A stretch of 64,000 bases of DNA from Mesorhizobium loti. Lineage in GTDB: Bacteria > Pseudomonadota > Alphaproteobacteria > Rhizobiales > Rhizobiaceae. The stretch spans positions 1,245,001-1,309,000 of the forward strand of contig CP050293.1 in assembly GCA_014189435.1 (NCBI GenBank), in the 5' to 3' direction. The notes under the pieces are model-generated. The model was not told the DNA's origin, made no database searches, and saw nothing but the letters and a program-made list of their open reading frames with translations. Shown one piece after another: positions 45,494 to 55,660 of this stretch; within the stretch, counting starts at the first letter, position 1; every line of letters starts with the position of its first letter. The position numbers and the translations under genes were made by a program.

Positions 45494-46378
45494 TTAATGC
45501 AAGCCAGTTTCGACCATCGTTTGCACCATGTCGGCATCACGACGCGGAGGCTCGCCGAAAAGACGCTTGTATTCCCTGCTGAATTGCGAGGAGCTCTTAT
45601 AGCCGACAGCGAACGATATGGAGGCCGCGTCGGCCTCCTTGGAAACCAGGCGACGGCGGGCTTCCTGCAGCCGGATGTGCTTTTGGTACTGCAGCGGACT
45701 CAGAGCCGTTACCGCCTTGAAGCGCCGATGGAACACGGACTCGCTCATACCAGCGACCGCAGCCATGTCCTCAACGCTGAGTTGCTCGGTGTAATGCTCA
45801 CGGATCCACCCCATAGCCTGGCGAATATGGGACAATCGGGAGTCGATGCCGGCGATCTGGCGCAGCATCTCGGCGTGCGGGCTCAACATCAACCGAAATA
45901 TCAGTTCATGTTCCAGGTGCAGCGCCATCACCGGGATTTCCTTTGGGCGTTCGTACATTCCCAGCAGTCTTTGCCAGGCGCCGATCAGTTCGGCATTGGC
46001 CATGCTGAAAGCAAAGCCCGGCTGCATCTGCAACTCCGGGGTCTGGGACAGGTAAAGCACCACATTCATGATCACCGCAGGATCGAGATCGAGGTTGATC
46101 GCCAGGAACGGCTTGTCCGGCGATGCCTCTATGATCTGACCCATGGCCGTAACCTCGGCAGCAACGACCATGGTCTGTCCGGGGCCATATTCGAACACCT
46201 TATCGCCGATTATCGTCCGCTTGGTGCCTTGCAGCAAGATGAATGCCATCGGGTCATAAACCAGGCAATTCATCTTGGTCGGCTCGGTGATGCTGTAGAT
46301 GTTGAGCCGCGGCATACCGGGATGTTTGACACCAGCATGACGGATCGCCAAAGCGCGGATTTCGTCGAGTTTGTCCAT
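45494..46378 (-). CDS. AraC-family regulator (AraC_N/YqhC-like), second paralogue
   Basis: This 294-residue protein has the same two-domain build as the 42792-43775 product. The N-terminal sensing domain carries MAFILLQGTKRTIIGDKVFEYG (about 44-65). The HTH carries VEDMAAVAGMSESVFHRRFKAVTALSPLQYQKHIRLQEARR, then ISFAVGYKSSSQFSREY. It is divergent from the aldo-keto reductase gene (start 46509), with 130 bp between starts. The two AraC proteins and their divergent reductases look like duplicated regulatory modules. Confidence 0.91.
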   Translation of the reverse strand: MDKLDEIRALAIRHAGVKHPGMPRLNIYSITEPTKMNCLVYDPMAFILLQGTKRTIIGDKVFEYGPGQTMVVAAEVTAMGQIIEASPDKPFLAINLDLDPAVIMNVVLYLSQTPELQMQPGFAFSMANAELIGAWQRLLGMYERPKEIPVMALHLEHELIFRLMLSPHAEMLRQIAGIDSRLSHIRQAMGWIREHYTEQLSVEDMAAVAGMSESVFHRRFKAVTALSPLQYQKHIRLQEARRRLVSKEADAASISFAVGYKSSSQFSREYKRLFGEPPRRDADMVQTMVETGLH

Positions 46379-46403
46379 GCCTCATCAGGGGCCTATTGCC
46401 TGA

Positions 46404-47471
<1,068 letters not shown>

Positions 47472-47533
47472 TGCCTAGCAACAATGGGCTGACCGAACCG
47501 ACTAGCCATAATCAAGAAAAAAGGAATATCAAA

Positions 47534-47920
47534 ATGCCTACCCCGATTGAGACAGTAACTGCCTTCTGCGCAGCGTTTTCCAAGGATCACGGCAAGAGTG
47601 CCGTCCGCCAATGGTTCACGCCGGAAACAGTCTGGGTGAATGAAGGTGTCTCGGTCACGACCGGCATCGATGAAGCGATCTCAGCGCTCGAAGCGGTGGA
47701 AAAGGCGGTTGGGATCAAGGACGCCTATTTCGATATGCTTGCGATTGCAGCTGATGGGAACCGCGTGCTTACCGAACGACTGGATCGCTTCGAGCGCGCC
47801 GACGGTAGCGAGATCGGTGCGGCAATGGTGATGGGCATTTTCGAGGTCGAAGGCGATCGCATCGTAGCGTGGCGTGATTACTACGACGTCAGGAACGCCG
47901 AGAAATGGGCGATCAGCTAG
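47534..47920 (+). CDS. Limonene-1,2-epoxide hydrolase-like (SnoaL superfamily) protein
   Basis: The 128-residue protein starts at ATG 47534 with AAAGGAATATC upstream. It has the conical NTF2-like fold pattern: TPIETVTAFCAAFSKDHG, RQWFTPETVWVNEG, VLTERLDRFERADG and VEGDRIVAWRDYYD. The Arg-x-Asp in ERLDRF and the Asp in WRDYYD correspond to the Asp-Arg-Asp triad of Rhodococcus limonene epoxide hydrolase. An epoxide or related small molecule is a reasonable substrate, though many homologues have unrelated ligands. It follows the AKR gene. Confidence 0.82.
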   Translation: MPTPIETVTAFCAAFSKDHGKSAVRQWFTPETVWVNEGVSVTTGIDEAISALEAVEKAVGIKDAYFDMLAIAADGNRVLTERLDRFERADGSEIGAAMVMGIFEVEGDRIVAWRDYYDVRNAEKWAIS

Positions 47921-48060
47921 CGTCAGGACCCATTGATGCAAATGCCGAGACTATCCGGCAGACGCTCGCAGGGCAAGGTAACCGTTTGGTCAGGTCTTGA
48001 CGGCGAAAGTGGAGATTGCGGCGGATCTCCCGCGAGACAGGCGGGCAGGGGCGATGTCGG

Positions 48061-48372
48061 CTTGCGGGTTCGAAAGACGTGACATACCGGTTCCCCTTCT
48101 TATATGATAAAGGTACTCCACTAAAGCGGAGGCACCTCCGTTTATTACGTGGGGGTTGACCCGGCCGGGTTCAAGCCCCTGACACGACGTGGAGAAAAAA
48201 TTGGCCGCCGAGCCGTCCGACATTGCTGAACAGAAGGCCGAAGCCGCGGAGACAAAACCGCTGCGCGCCGATGCGCAGCGCAACCGCGACCGGCTGGTCG
48301 AGGTAGCCGCCGCAGTCTTTGCCGAGCGCGGCATCGATGCTTCACTGGAGGAGATCGCGCGCCGCGCCGGCG
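48061..48372 (+). repeat. Right copy of the ~312-bp direct duplication
   Basis: This is the partner of 42354-42665 and contains the functional promoter, operator and 5' third of the intact tetR. In contrast to the left copy, the homology continues through the whole gene. Short RIME-like remnants precede it (GGATCTCCCGCGAGACAGGC at about 48024). Confidence 0.9.
48124..48143. promoter_or_regulatory. TetR-type palindromic operator (right copy)
   Basis: AAGCGGAGGC-ACCTCCGTTT is the same dyad as 42417-42436 with one central base changed. It lies 46 bp upstream of the intact tetR start and probably serves autoregulation. The two copies would both be bound by the single intact protein. Confidence 0.65.
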
Positions 48373-48827
48373 TCGGCATCGGCACGCTCTACAGGCATTT
48401 CCCGACGCGCGAGCATCTGGTCGAGGTGGTCTATCGCCGTGAGGCGGAGGGGCTGTGCGCGGCCGCCGGCGAGCTCGCTGGGAAACATCCGTCCGATGTC
48501 GCGCTGGAACAGTGGATGCAGCGCTTCGTCGACTACATCGCCACCAAGCGCGGCCTGGCGACCAGCCTGCGCATCCTGCTCACCACCAATTCGACGCTGT
48601 TCTCCGACACGTCCGGCAGGGTGTCGCAAGCCTTGCGGCAACTGGTCGAGGCGGCGGTGGCCGACGGCACCATCCGCGGCGACGTCGACGCTTCCGACGT
48701 GCTGCACGCGCTGTCGGGCATCTACTCAGCGCCCGACACCCCCGAATGGCGCGACCGCTCGCGCCGGCTGGTCAAGCTCCTGATGGACGGGTTGCGGTTC
48801 GGGGCGGGGAAATCCACCAAGGCCTGA
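48189..48827 (+). CDS. TetR/AcrR-family regulator (intact copy)
   Basis: The 212-residue protein starts at GTG 48189. After a charged N-terminal arm comes the HTH (about 25-70): RDRLVEVAAAVFAERGIDAS, LEEIARRAGVGIGTLYRHFP and TREHLVEVVY. The helical ligand domain extends to about 200 (GLATSLRILLTTNSTLFSDT, ADGTIRGDVDASDVLHALSG). A palindromic operator sits upstream. A truncated second copy exists 5.7 kb to the left. Its target beyond itself is unknown. Confidence 0.92.
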   Translation: MEKKLAAEPSDIAEQKAEAAETKPLRADAQRNRDRLVEVAAAVFAERGIDASLEEIARRAGVGIGTLYRHFPTREHLVEVVYRREAEGLCAAAGELAGKHPSDVALEQWMQRFVDYIATKRGLATSLRILLTTNSTLFSDTSGRVSQALRQLVEAAVADGTIRGDVDASDVLHALSGIYSAPDTPEWRDRSRRLVKLLMDGLRFGAGKSTKA

Positions 48828-48975
48828 TGGCCCGCGCCATGGGTCCAGGGCAGACGAGAGCCTTGTAACAGGCATGTCCCTTGGTCATGTCCGGCCGGAT
48901 TAGCACACCGCGCTTGCAACTGAACGAGAGCGGCTGTTAAATTCCTCACATTTCAGGCGACCGACAGGCCCACGC

Positions 48976-49707
48976 ATGACTGCTCGCAAAGCACAAAGGA
49001 CAGCCCGGCTGATCCATCTTCTGTCGGAACGGCGGGTCATCCATCTCAGCGAGGCGGCAACGCTTCTTGGTGTCTCCGAGATGACGGTACGGCGTGACAT
49101 CGCCACCAACCAAGGGCAGATTGCCTATCTCGGCGGACACATCCTGGCGGCGGCCGAGATCGACACCGACGCGCCTTACGAACTGGCGACCGCGGCCGAC
49201 AGCCATGCGGCGGCGAAGCGCGAAGCCTGCCTGCACGCGGTGCGCAAGATACGGCCCGACGAAACGATCTTCATCGATTGCGGCACGACACTGATCCATC
49301 TGATCGACCTCATTCCCGATAATTATCAAATAACGGCAATATGTTACGCCATGAATGTCGCGGAACGCCTGACCCGCAAACCCAATGTGACGATCATCAT
49401 GCTGGGTGGTGTCTATCATCCGGCGTCGGCGTCTTTCTCGGGCACGCATGATTTCGACATCTTGAAGAGCGTCGGCATTAACGCCGCCTTCCTGTCGGCC
49501 GCCGGCGTCGATGCCAAACGCGGCGCCACCTGCGAGCATTTTCACGAGGCGGTGGTGAAGCAGAAGGTCATGGGCCTAGCACGGGAAAACTACCTCGTCG
49601 TCGATACCAGCAAGATCGGTAAGCTCAAGCGCGCCTTCTTCTCAGTCATGGACGGCTTCGACGCGGTGATCACCGAACATGGCGAGGTTGGACCGGGGTC
49701 GTTTTGA
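48976..49707 (+). CDS. DeoR-family transcriptional regulator
   Basis: The protein has 243 residues. The N-terminal HTH (about 5-60) reads RTARLIHLLSERRVIHLSEA, ATLLGVSEMTVRRDI. The sugar-phosphate-sensing DeoR C-terminal domain (about 75-230) has DETIFIDCGTTLIHLIDLI, NVTIIMLGGVYHPASASFSG, and a closing LVVDTSKIGKLKRAFFS. It stands directly before a sugar ABC importer operon in the same direction, which it most likely represses until an inducing sugar phosphate appears. Confidence 0.92.
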   Translation: MTARKAQRTARLIHLLSERRVIHLSEAATLLGVSEMTVRRDIATNQGQIAYLGGHILAAAEIDTDAPYELATAADSHAAAKREACLHAVRKIRPDETIFIDCGTTLIHLIDLIPDNYQITAICYAMNVAERLTRKPNVTIIMLGGVYHPASASFSGTHDFDILKSVGINAAFLSAAGVDAKRGATCEHFHEAVVKQKVMGLARENYLVVDTSKIGKLKRAFFSVMDGFDAVITEHGEVGPGSF

Positions 49708-49740
49708 TTCCTTTTGGCGATTGGCGGCGGACATCCATCG

Positions 49741-49913
49741 CTTCGTCATCCACGGGCGGAGCAAGGAGCGTAGCGACGCGGCGCAGACCCGAGGATCCAT
49801 GCCGCGACCTCCGAGCGCCGCAGCGGTGCAGAACTTCCGCCGTGTTCTTCGATCCATGTCGCGGCATGGATCCTCGGGTCTCCGCGACGGAGCTTCGCCC
49901 GTGGATGACGAAG
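49741..49913. repeat. Nested perfect inverted repeat (18-bp outer, 24-bp inner arms)
   Basis: The outer arms CTTCGTCATCCACGGGCG (49741-49758) and its exact complement (49896-49913) enclose inner arms at 49785-49808 and 49858-49881 that are perfectly complementary over 24 bp (containing CGAGGATCCATGCCGCGAC). About 49 bp lie in the loop. It is an intergenic palindromic element unlike the RIME type. It fills the gap between deoR and the ABC operon, and could fold into a long RNA hairpin. Confidence 0.8.
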
Positions 49914-50085
49914 TTGGGGAGGCCTCTTCCAAATTCCCTGTGCAGCGCCGATAGCCGGCGGCCCGACTCCGTTTGACATTTCTCCAACGTGATGGAAAAG
50001 TCACAAAAAAAGTAAGAGAAGTCTCAAAAGGGACTCTCGACAGCCTGGGGTAGGGGACGCGTCAAGGGAAGGAAATGCAGGCGTC

Positions 50086-51661
50086 ATGATCGAACAGAGT
50101 TCGATTTCGCCATCGTCCGGGGCCCCCCTTGCTGCGCGTCGAGGGCGTCAGGAAGCGGTTCGGCGGCGTCAATGCGCTGCGCGGTGTCAGCCTCGAAATC
50201 CAGTTCGGTGAAGTCCACGCCCTGCTTGGCGAAAACGGGGCCGGCAAATCGACGTTGATCAAGATCCTGAGCGGCGTGCATGTGCATGATGGCGGCACGA
50301 TCGAGATCGACGGCAAACCTGTCTCGTTCGCTTCGCCCGCGCAATCGCGCGACGCCGGCGTGGCGGTGGTCTACCAGGATCTGAGCCTGGTCGAATCGCT
50401 CTCGGTTGCCGACAATCTGATGCTGGGGCGAGAGCCCAAGACGCGGCTCGGCTTCCTCAGGAAGAGCCAGCTGGTGGCCCAGGCCGAGGCATTCCTCAAG
50501 TCACAGAACATCCCGCTCGATGCGCGCGCCATGGTTGGCTCGCTGCCCTTTGCCTATCGCCAGATGACCGAGATCGCCAAGGCGCTGATGGGCGATGTTC
50601 GCCTGCTCATCCTGGACGAGCCGACCTCGGCGCTGACCGACGATGAAGAGAAGATCCTGTTCGAGGCGATCCGCGCCGTCGCCGCGCGGGGCGTCGGCGT
50701 GATCTACGTCACCCATCGTCTCAACGAGGTGTTCCGCATTTCGAACCGGGTGACCGTGTTCCGCGACGGCCAGAACGCCGGAACATTCGTCACGGCGCAA
50801 ACCAATATGCGGCAGTTGGTCGGCGCGATCGTCGGGCCGGATCACGCTGTTCTGAAGGCGGGCGCGGCAACCGCGCAGAACGTGCCGTCATCGGCATCGG
50901 CCGGTTCATCTGAAAAACCCGTGCTCGAATTGGCTGATGTCAGCAACGACAGGCTGGACCGGACCGATCTCCAACTGCGCGGCGGCGAAATCCACGGCCT
51001 CGCCGGCCTGATCGGCAGCGGACGCACCGAAATCCTGCAAACCATCTTCGGTCTGCGTCCCGTCCAGTCGGGCGAGGCCAGCCTCGACGGCGTTTCGCTG
51101 AAGGGTATGAATCCGGCAGCGGCAATACGACAGGGCATTGCGCTGGTGCCGGAGGACCGGCATGTCCAGGGCCTGGTTCTCGAGCATTCGATCGAGCGCA
51201 ACCTGACCTTGCCCCGGTTGCCCTATTTCTCGCGGCTCGGCTGGCTGCAGCGTCGTTCGGCGAGCGAGCACGCCAATGCCGCGATGCGCAGGCTGGCCGT
51301 CAAGGCGCCAGGCGCTTTGACCCTTGTGAAGAACCTGTCCGGCGGCAACCAGCAGAAGGTCGTGTTCGGCAAATGGAACGAGCCGCGGCCGCGCGTGCTG
51401 CTGCTCGACGAGCCGACGGTTGGTGTCGATGTCGGCGCGCGCGAGGAGATTTACGGCGTCATTCGCGCGGCGGCCGCGGCCGGCAGCGGGGTGCTGCTGG
51501 TGTCTTCGGATCTCTCCGAACTGCTCCAGCTCTGCGACCGCATCTCGATCGTCGTCGATGGCCGGATCACCAGGACGATTTCGAGACAGGAATTCGGCAA
51601 CGCCGAGGTCCTTCATCACCTCATTCAACTTTCGCAGCCATCGGAAGAGCACGCGGCATGA
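50086..51661 (+). CDS. Sugar ABC importer ATPase (RbsA/MglA type), frameshifted near the N-terminus
   Basis: ATG 50086, preceded by GGGAAGGAA, opens MIEQSSISPSSGAP; a run of six C (50123-50128) then breaks the frame. Removing one C joins it to LLRVEGVRKRFGGVNALRGV. Without repair a TTG at 50129 is the only nearby start. The protein has two ATPase domains: Walker A GENGAGKSTL, Walker B LLILDEPTSALTDDE, and in the second half the degenerate LIGSGRTEI, NLSGGNQQKVVFGKW and LLLDEPTVGVDVGAREEIY. It overlaps the permease gene by 4 bp. Corrected length is about 524 residues, normal for the family. Confidence 0.9.
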
Positions 51662-52659
51662 CCGACACAGAAAGCCCGACAAACGCACCAATGGCTAAGA
51701 CCGCCGCCAACCGGCCAAGCCGTCGCTCGGCGCTGCGGCATCTGCTTCAGGGTGAGCGTCCCTACATGCTCTACGTCGCCTTCGCCGTCATGCTGGTTGT
51801 CTTCAGCCTGGCGTCGCCCTGGTTCCTGTCGATCGACAATTTTCTCAACGTCGGCCGGCAGACGACACTGGTCTCGATCATTGCCGTGGGCATGACGTTT
51901 GTCATCATCTCCAGGCAGATCGATCTGTCCGTCGCCTCGACGCTGGCGCTTTCGGGCATGAGCGCGTCGCTGGCCATGGCGTTCGTCGCCAACAACTGGG
52001 TCGTCGGCGCGCTGGCGGGACTGGGCACCGGGGCGCTGATCGGGCTGATCAACGGTGTCTTGACCACCCGCCTCGAAATCCCGTCCTTCCTGGTGACGCT
52101 GGGCACGCTGAGCGGTGCGCGCGGCCTGGCGCTGATGGTCACCAACACCAAGCCGGTCATCATCACCAACGAGTATTATTTCGCCATCTTCGGCGAGGGC
52201 TCGGTGCTTGGCATTCCGGCGCCGATCCTGTGGACGCTTGGTGTCACCATCGCCGGCATCCTGCTGCTTCATTACAGCGTCTACGGGCGGCGGGTTTATG
52301 CGGCGGGCGGCAATCCGACGGCGGCCCTCTATTCCGGTGTCCATATCAAGCAGGTCACCACGCTGGCCTTCGTGCTGACCGGCACGCTCGCCGGGCTGGC
52401 ATCGCTGATCCTGTCGGCGCGTTCGCATGCGGCGCGGCCCGACGTGGTGCAAGGCATGGAGCTCGACGTCATCGCCTCGGTGATCCTCGGCGGCTGCAGC
52501 CTGTTTGGCGGCCGCGGCTTCGTGCTCGGCACGCTGCTCGGCAGCCTGATCATCGGCACGCTCAACAACGGGCTGGTGCTGCTCGGCGTCAGCTCGTCAC
52601 TGCAACTCGTCATCAAGGGAGCAATCATCGTCGCCGCGGTCGCCTTCACGAGGAGGTAA
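51658..52659 (+). CDS. Sugar ABC importer permease (RbsC/BPD_transp_2 family)
   Basis: The 333-residue inner-membrane subunit has about ten TM helices (YMLYVAFAVMLVVFSLASPWF, SIIAVGMTFVIIS, LAGLGTGALIGLINGVL). The EAA-like coupling segment is HAARPDVVQGMELDVIASVILGG with family hallmark GGCSLFGGRGFVLGTLLGSL. The start overlaps the ATPase stop (ATGA). An upstream extension in this frame is only the shadow of the ATPase gene. It forms the channel for the sugar delivered by the binding protein encoded next. Confidence 0.94.
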   Translation: MTDTESPTNAPMAKTAANRPSRRSALRHLLQGERPYMLYVAFAVMLVVFSLASPWFLSIDNFLNVGRQTTLVSIIAVGMTFVIISRQIDLSVASTLALSGMSASLAMAFVANNWVVGALAGLGTGALIGLINGVLTTRLEIPSFLVTLGTLSGARGLALMVTNTKPVIITNEYYFAIFGEGSVLGIPAPILWTLGVTIAGILLLHYSVYGRRVYAAGGNPTAALYSGVHIKQVTTLAFVLTGTLAGLASLILSARSHAARPDVVQGMELDVIASVILGGCSLFGGRGFVLGTLLGSLIIGTLNNGLVLLGVSSSLQLVIKGAIIVAAVAFTRR

Positions 52660-52738
52660 GGCGCGCATCCGTGGACAACAGCAGAGAACCGCCGGCTCCA
52701 AACGGCAAAACAAACGTCAACGATCAACGGAGGAAGTC

Positions 52739-53890
52739 ATGAACCACTCGGCACGAATCCTATTCGGCACATTGAGTCTCGCCGCCAGCGCCTTTGCGCT
52801 GTCGACATCCATGAGTTTTGCGCAGACGCCTGACACATGCGTCACCGGCGTCGACCTGGCCACGCTTGGCCCCAAGGGCATTGTCGGGCAGGGCCCGCAC
52901 GGCGAAAAGGCAGCCTCGCCCGACGAGCTGAAATTGACCGACGACGAAGCCGCCAAGGTCAAGGCCGGCAAGTTCAAGGTCGGCATTTCCATGCAGACGG
53001 TCAACCTCGACTGGTCGCAGCTGCAAGTGGCGGGCATCAGCGAAACGTTGGCCAAATATGGCGTCACCGTCACCGGCGTGGCGTCGGCCGAATATCAGGT
53101 CGACAAGCAGATCGCCGACATCGAAAACACCATCCAGCAGCATCCCGACGGCATCATTTCCATCCCCGTCGACTTCACCGCCACTGCGCCGACCTACAAG
53201 AAGGTGGGCGAGGCTGGCATCAAGCTGGTGTTCATGGACAGCATCCCGGTCGGCCTTGAATCTCCCAAGGATTTTGCCTCGATGATCTCGGCCGACAGCC
53301 AGGGCAATGGCCAGATCGCGGCGACGATCCTGGCGTCCTGCATGCCCAAGGGCGGCACGATCGGCCTGGTGAATTTCGGCGTCGACTATTTCAGCACCAA
53401 TGAGCGCACCAAGGGCGTCAGCGAGTGGATGAAGAAGAACCGGCCCGACATCGTCATGAAGCAGGTCGACTTCACCGATCCCTCGAAGGTGTCGCAGATC
53501 GCCGGCGATTTCCTCACCGGCAATCCCGATGTGAAAGGCCTGTATGCCGTCTGGGACCAGCCGGCGCTCGACACGCTGTCTTCGATGCGCGCGCAAGGCA
53601 TCGACATTCCGATCACGACGGTTGATCTCGGCCTGCAGTCGGCGATCGAGATCGCCAAGGGCGGCCCGCTCAAGGCGACGGGTTCGCAGCGCCCCTATGA
53701 CCAGGGCGTCGCCGAGGCGATGGCCATGATGAAGGCACTGATCGGGCAACCCACGCCCGCCTGGGTCGGCGTGCAGTCGCTGCCGGTGGTGCAGTCCAAC
53801 GTGCTGGAATCCTACAAGACCGTCTTCCACAAGGATCCGCCGGCCGAACTGGTCGACGCCTGCAACAGCGCCAAGCCGAAGTGCAACTGA
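52739..53890 (+). CDS. Sugar ABC importer periplasmic binding protein
   Basis: The 383-residue protein starts at ATG 52739 after ACGGAGGAAG. A signal peptide (about 1-28, ending SMSFAQ) precedes a type-I periplasmic-binding fold: KFKVGISMQTVNLDWSQL, ADIENTIQQHPDGIISIPVD, LVNFGVDYFSTNERTKGVSE, GLYAVWDQPALDTLSSMRAQ. Mature Cys residues near each end (DTCVTG, DACNSAKPKCN) may form a disulfide. Probably binds a monosaccharide; which one is not evident. A strong hairpin follows the stop. Confidence 0.92.
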   Translation: MNHSARILFGTLSLAASAFALSTSMSFAQTPDTCVTGVDLATLGPKGIVGQGPHGEKAASPDELKLTDDEAAKVKAGKFKVGISMQTVNLDWSQLQVAGISETLAKYGVTVTGVASAEYQVDKQIADIENTIQQHPDGIISIPVDFTATAPTYKKVGEAGIKLVFMDSIPVGLESPKDFASMISADSQGNGQIAATILASCMPKGGTIGLVNFGVDYFSTNERTKGVSEWMKKNRPDIVMKQVDFTDPSKVSQIAGDFLTGNPDVKGLYAVWDQPALDTLSSMRAQGIDIPITTVDLGLQSAIEIAKGGPLKATGSQRPYDQGVAEAMAMMKALIGQPTPAWVGVQSLPVVQSNVLESYKTVFHKDPPAELVDACNSAKPKCN

Positions 53891-53898
53891 GGTAGTGG

Positions 53899-53926
53899 CA
53901 TGGGCGCGGGAAATCCCGCGCCCATG
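53899..53926 (+). terminator. Hairpin after the sugar ABC operon
   Basis: CATGGGCGCGGGA-AA-TCCCGCGCCCATG is a perfect 13-bp stem with a very short loop, beginning 9 bp after the binding-protein stop codon. There is no clear T-run after it, so it may act as an mRNA-stabilising or Rho-assisted terminator hairpin. Confidence 0.75.
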
Positions 53927-54023
53927 ATACCAAAAACGGCCATTCATCGTGAGCACGCGGTATGCTAGGCGTCACGGCAAGATAGCTTGATTTGCCTGTT
54001 ATCCACGTTTTCGAGGGGATACG

Positions 54024-55022
54024 ATGTATGTAGGCCGTTCCTACAAACTGATCGATTTCGCGTTGTGGTCGCGGCGCAGCGTCATCTACATGGTGATGGT
54101 AAGCGGACTGGCCGTCGCGGCCTACCGTCTTCCGGGTATCGCCGGCTTCTCGGTGCCATGGTCGGTGGTGCTTGTGCTCGGCACCACGGTGTCTCTGGTT
54201 GCCGGCTTCAAGAATTCGCAGGTGTTCACCCGCAGCAGTGACGCGCTGCAGGCCTTTACGCAGATTACGGCGAGCAGCCGGTTGTGGTCCAATTTCTGCA
54301 GGGACTTTCTCGATGCGCCGACGGCCCGGCAACTCATCTATCGCCATATCGCGTGGATGACGGCATTGCGCTTTTCCCTGCGGCGGCCGATGCCGTGGGA
54401 ATCCATGGCGCGGGCCGCCAATGTCGAATACCGGCGGCGCTACCGTATCCATGAGGATGCGAGTTCGGTCGCCGACGAGCTGCGTCCGCTGCTCGCTGAC
54501 CAGGCAGAGGACGTGCTGAAATCGCCTCAGCCGGCGATCACCCTGCTCGAACTGCAATCGGTCCAGCTCAATGCCTTGTTCAAGGATGCAAAAATCCCTC
54601 CGCAGATCTATGGCGAGCTGACCAAGCTGATCCGCGACCTCCATGACCAGCAAGCGCGCTGCGATCGCATCAAGAACAATCCCTATCCAAGGCAATACGC
54701 CATCGTCAGCTCAATGTTCGTCATGATCTTCTGCACCCTGCTGCCATTCGGCGTGGTTCCGGTGTTTGCCGACATGGGCAAACTGGGCGGCGTGCTCGGC
54801 CCGATCGCAATCTGGCTGACGATCCCGTTCAGCACGCTGCTGGGCTGGGCCTATATGTCCCTCGACCAGGTCGGCGAGAGCAGCGCCAATCCCTTCGAGG
54901 GCAACGCCAACGATGTTCCGATCTCGCAAATCTGCCGCGACATCGAGATCGAGCTGCGCAGCGGGCTCGGCGAGGTCGACCTTCCCAAGCCGTTGCTGCC
55001 GGTCAATGACATCGCGACCTAG
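54024..55022 (+). CDS. Bestrophin-family membrane protein
   Basis: The protein has 332 residues. It has hydrophobic helices near 24-42 and 46-65, then a long helical cytoplasmic region, and two more helices near 230-250 and 262-285. The pattern FKNSQVFTRSSDALQAFTQI, RHIAWMTALRF, and the closing LLGWAYMSLDQVGESSANPFEGNANDVPI is typical of bacterial bestrophins, where the last segment (NPFEG) is a family hallmark. These form pentameric ion channels, usually anion or sodium selective. It is monocistronic and convergent with the VOC gene. Confidence 0.92.
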   Translation: MYVGRSYKLIDFALWSRRSVIYMVMVSGLAVAAYRLPGIAGFSVPWSVVLVLGTTVSLVAGFKNSQVFTRSSDALQAFTQITASSRLWSNFCRDFLDAPTARQLIYRHIAWMTALRFSLRRPMPWESMARAANVEYRRRYRIHEDASSVADELRPLLADQAEDVLKSPQPAITLLELQSVQLNALFKDAKIPPQIYGELTKLIRDLHDQQARCDRIKNNPYPRQYAIVSSMFVMIFCTLLPFGVVPVFADMGKLGGVLGPIAIWLTIPFSTLLGWAYMSLDQVGESSANPFEGNANDVPISQICRDIEIELRSGLGEVDLPKPLLPVNDIAT

Positions 55023-55064
55023 GCAGGATCACAATGAAGGTGCGGACCCGATTGAACTGGAATC

Positions 55065-55448
55065 TCAGCGGCCAGCCGGCTGGAACAGCTCGACGAGATT
55101 TCCGGAAGGGGCCACCAACAGGATTTGCGATCCGCCGGGGCCTGTCACGATATCGTTGCGGAACGACACTCCGGCGGCGCGCAGGCGAGACACCTCGGCC
55201 GATATGTCGTCGACCAGAAGGTGAATGCGATTCCAGCCACCAGGCCGCGGTTGTTCGCCGTCGGGCATCGGCCGCCCGGCGGAGCTGGTCGGCCCGCTGA
55301 GCAAGAGCCGCAACGATCCGCCCTCGACGTCCGCGAAGGCGGGCGCATGCTTGGAGAGAAGCGAAAAGCCGAGATGTTTGCCATACCATTCGATGGCCGC
55401 TTCGACATCGTCGACCATGTAGCGCACATTGACCGTGGTTTCCGACAT
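55065..55448 (-). CDS. VOC-family (glyoxalase/bleomycin-resistance) protein
   Basis: From ATG 55446-55448, which follows GGGAGGCAGGA on its strand, the protein has 127 residues. Two beta-alpha-beta-beta-beta modules are seen: VNVRYMVDDVEAAIEWYGKH with LGFSLL, and NRIHLLVDDISAEVSRLRAAG with NDIVTGPGGSQILLVAPSGN and LVELFQP. A metal-binding His (RIHLLV) and Glu (LVELF) fit the family. It may act on an activated small molecule or antibiotic. It is divergent from the CMD-sigma operon. Confidence 0.88.
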   Translation of the reverse strand: MSETTVNVRYMVDDVEAAIEWYGKHLGFSLLSKHAPAFADVEGGSLRLLLSGPTSSAGRPMPDGEQPRPGGWNRIHLLVDDISAEVSRLRAAGVSFRNDIVTGPGGSQILLVAPSGNLVELFQPAGR

Positions 55449-55601
55449 TCCTGCCTCCCGATGTTGGCGCCGCCGGGCCAAGGGTGTACGCTCGGCGTTT
55501 TCCATGGCTGTACGCTTGTCAGCAAAGCATAATTAGAGCGGCTCGACGCTTCCACCAGGTGAACCGCGCTGGCGAAGCGCGTGAAAAAATCTCGCCATGT
55601 A

Positions 55602-55628
55602 TGTCACACCAGCGGATCCTGCCTCGTC
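55602..55628 (+). promoter_or_regulatory. ECF41-type promoter (TGTCACA-N16-CGTC)
   Basis: TGTCACA at 55602-55608 and CGTC at 55625-55628 are separated by exactly 16 bp, matching the consensus described for ECF41 sigma factors. It lies 33 bp upstream of the CMD-family gene, whose operon ends in an ECF41 gene. The sigma factor therefore very likely transcribes its own operon. Confidence 0.8.
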
Positions 55629-55660
55629 ATGATGTCGGCACCAACAGAAGGAAGCCAATC

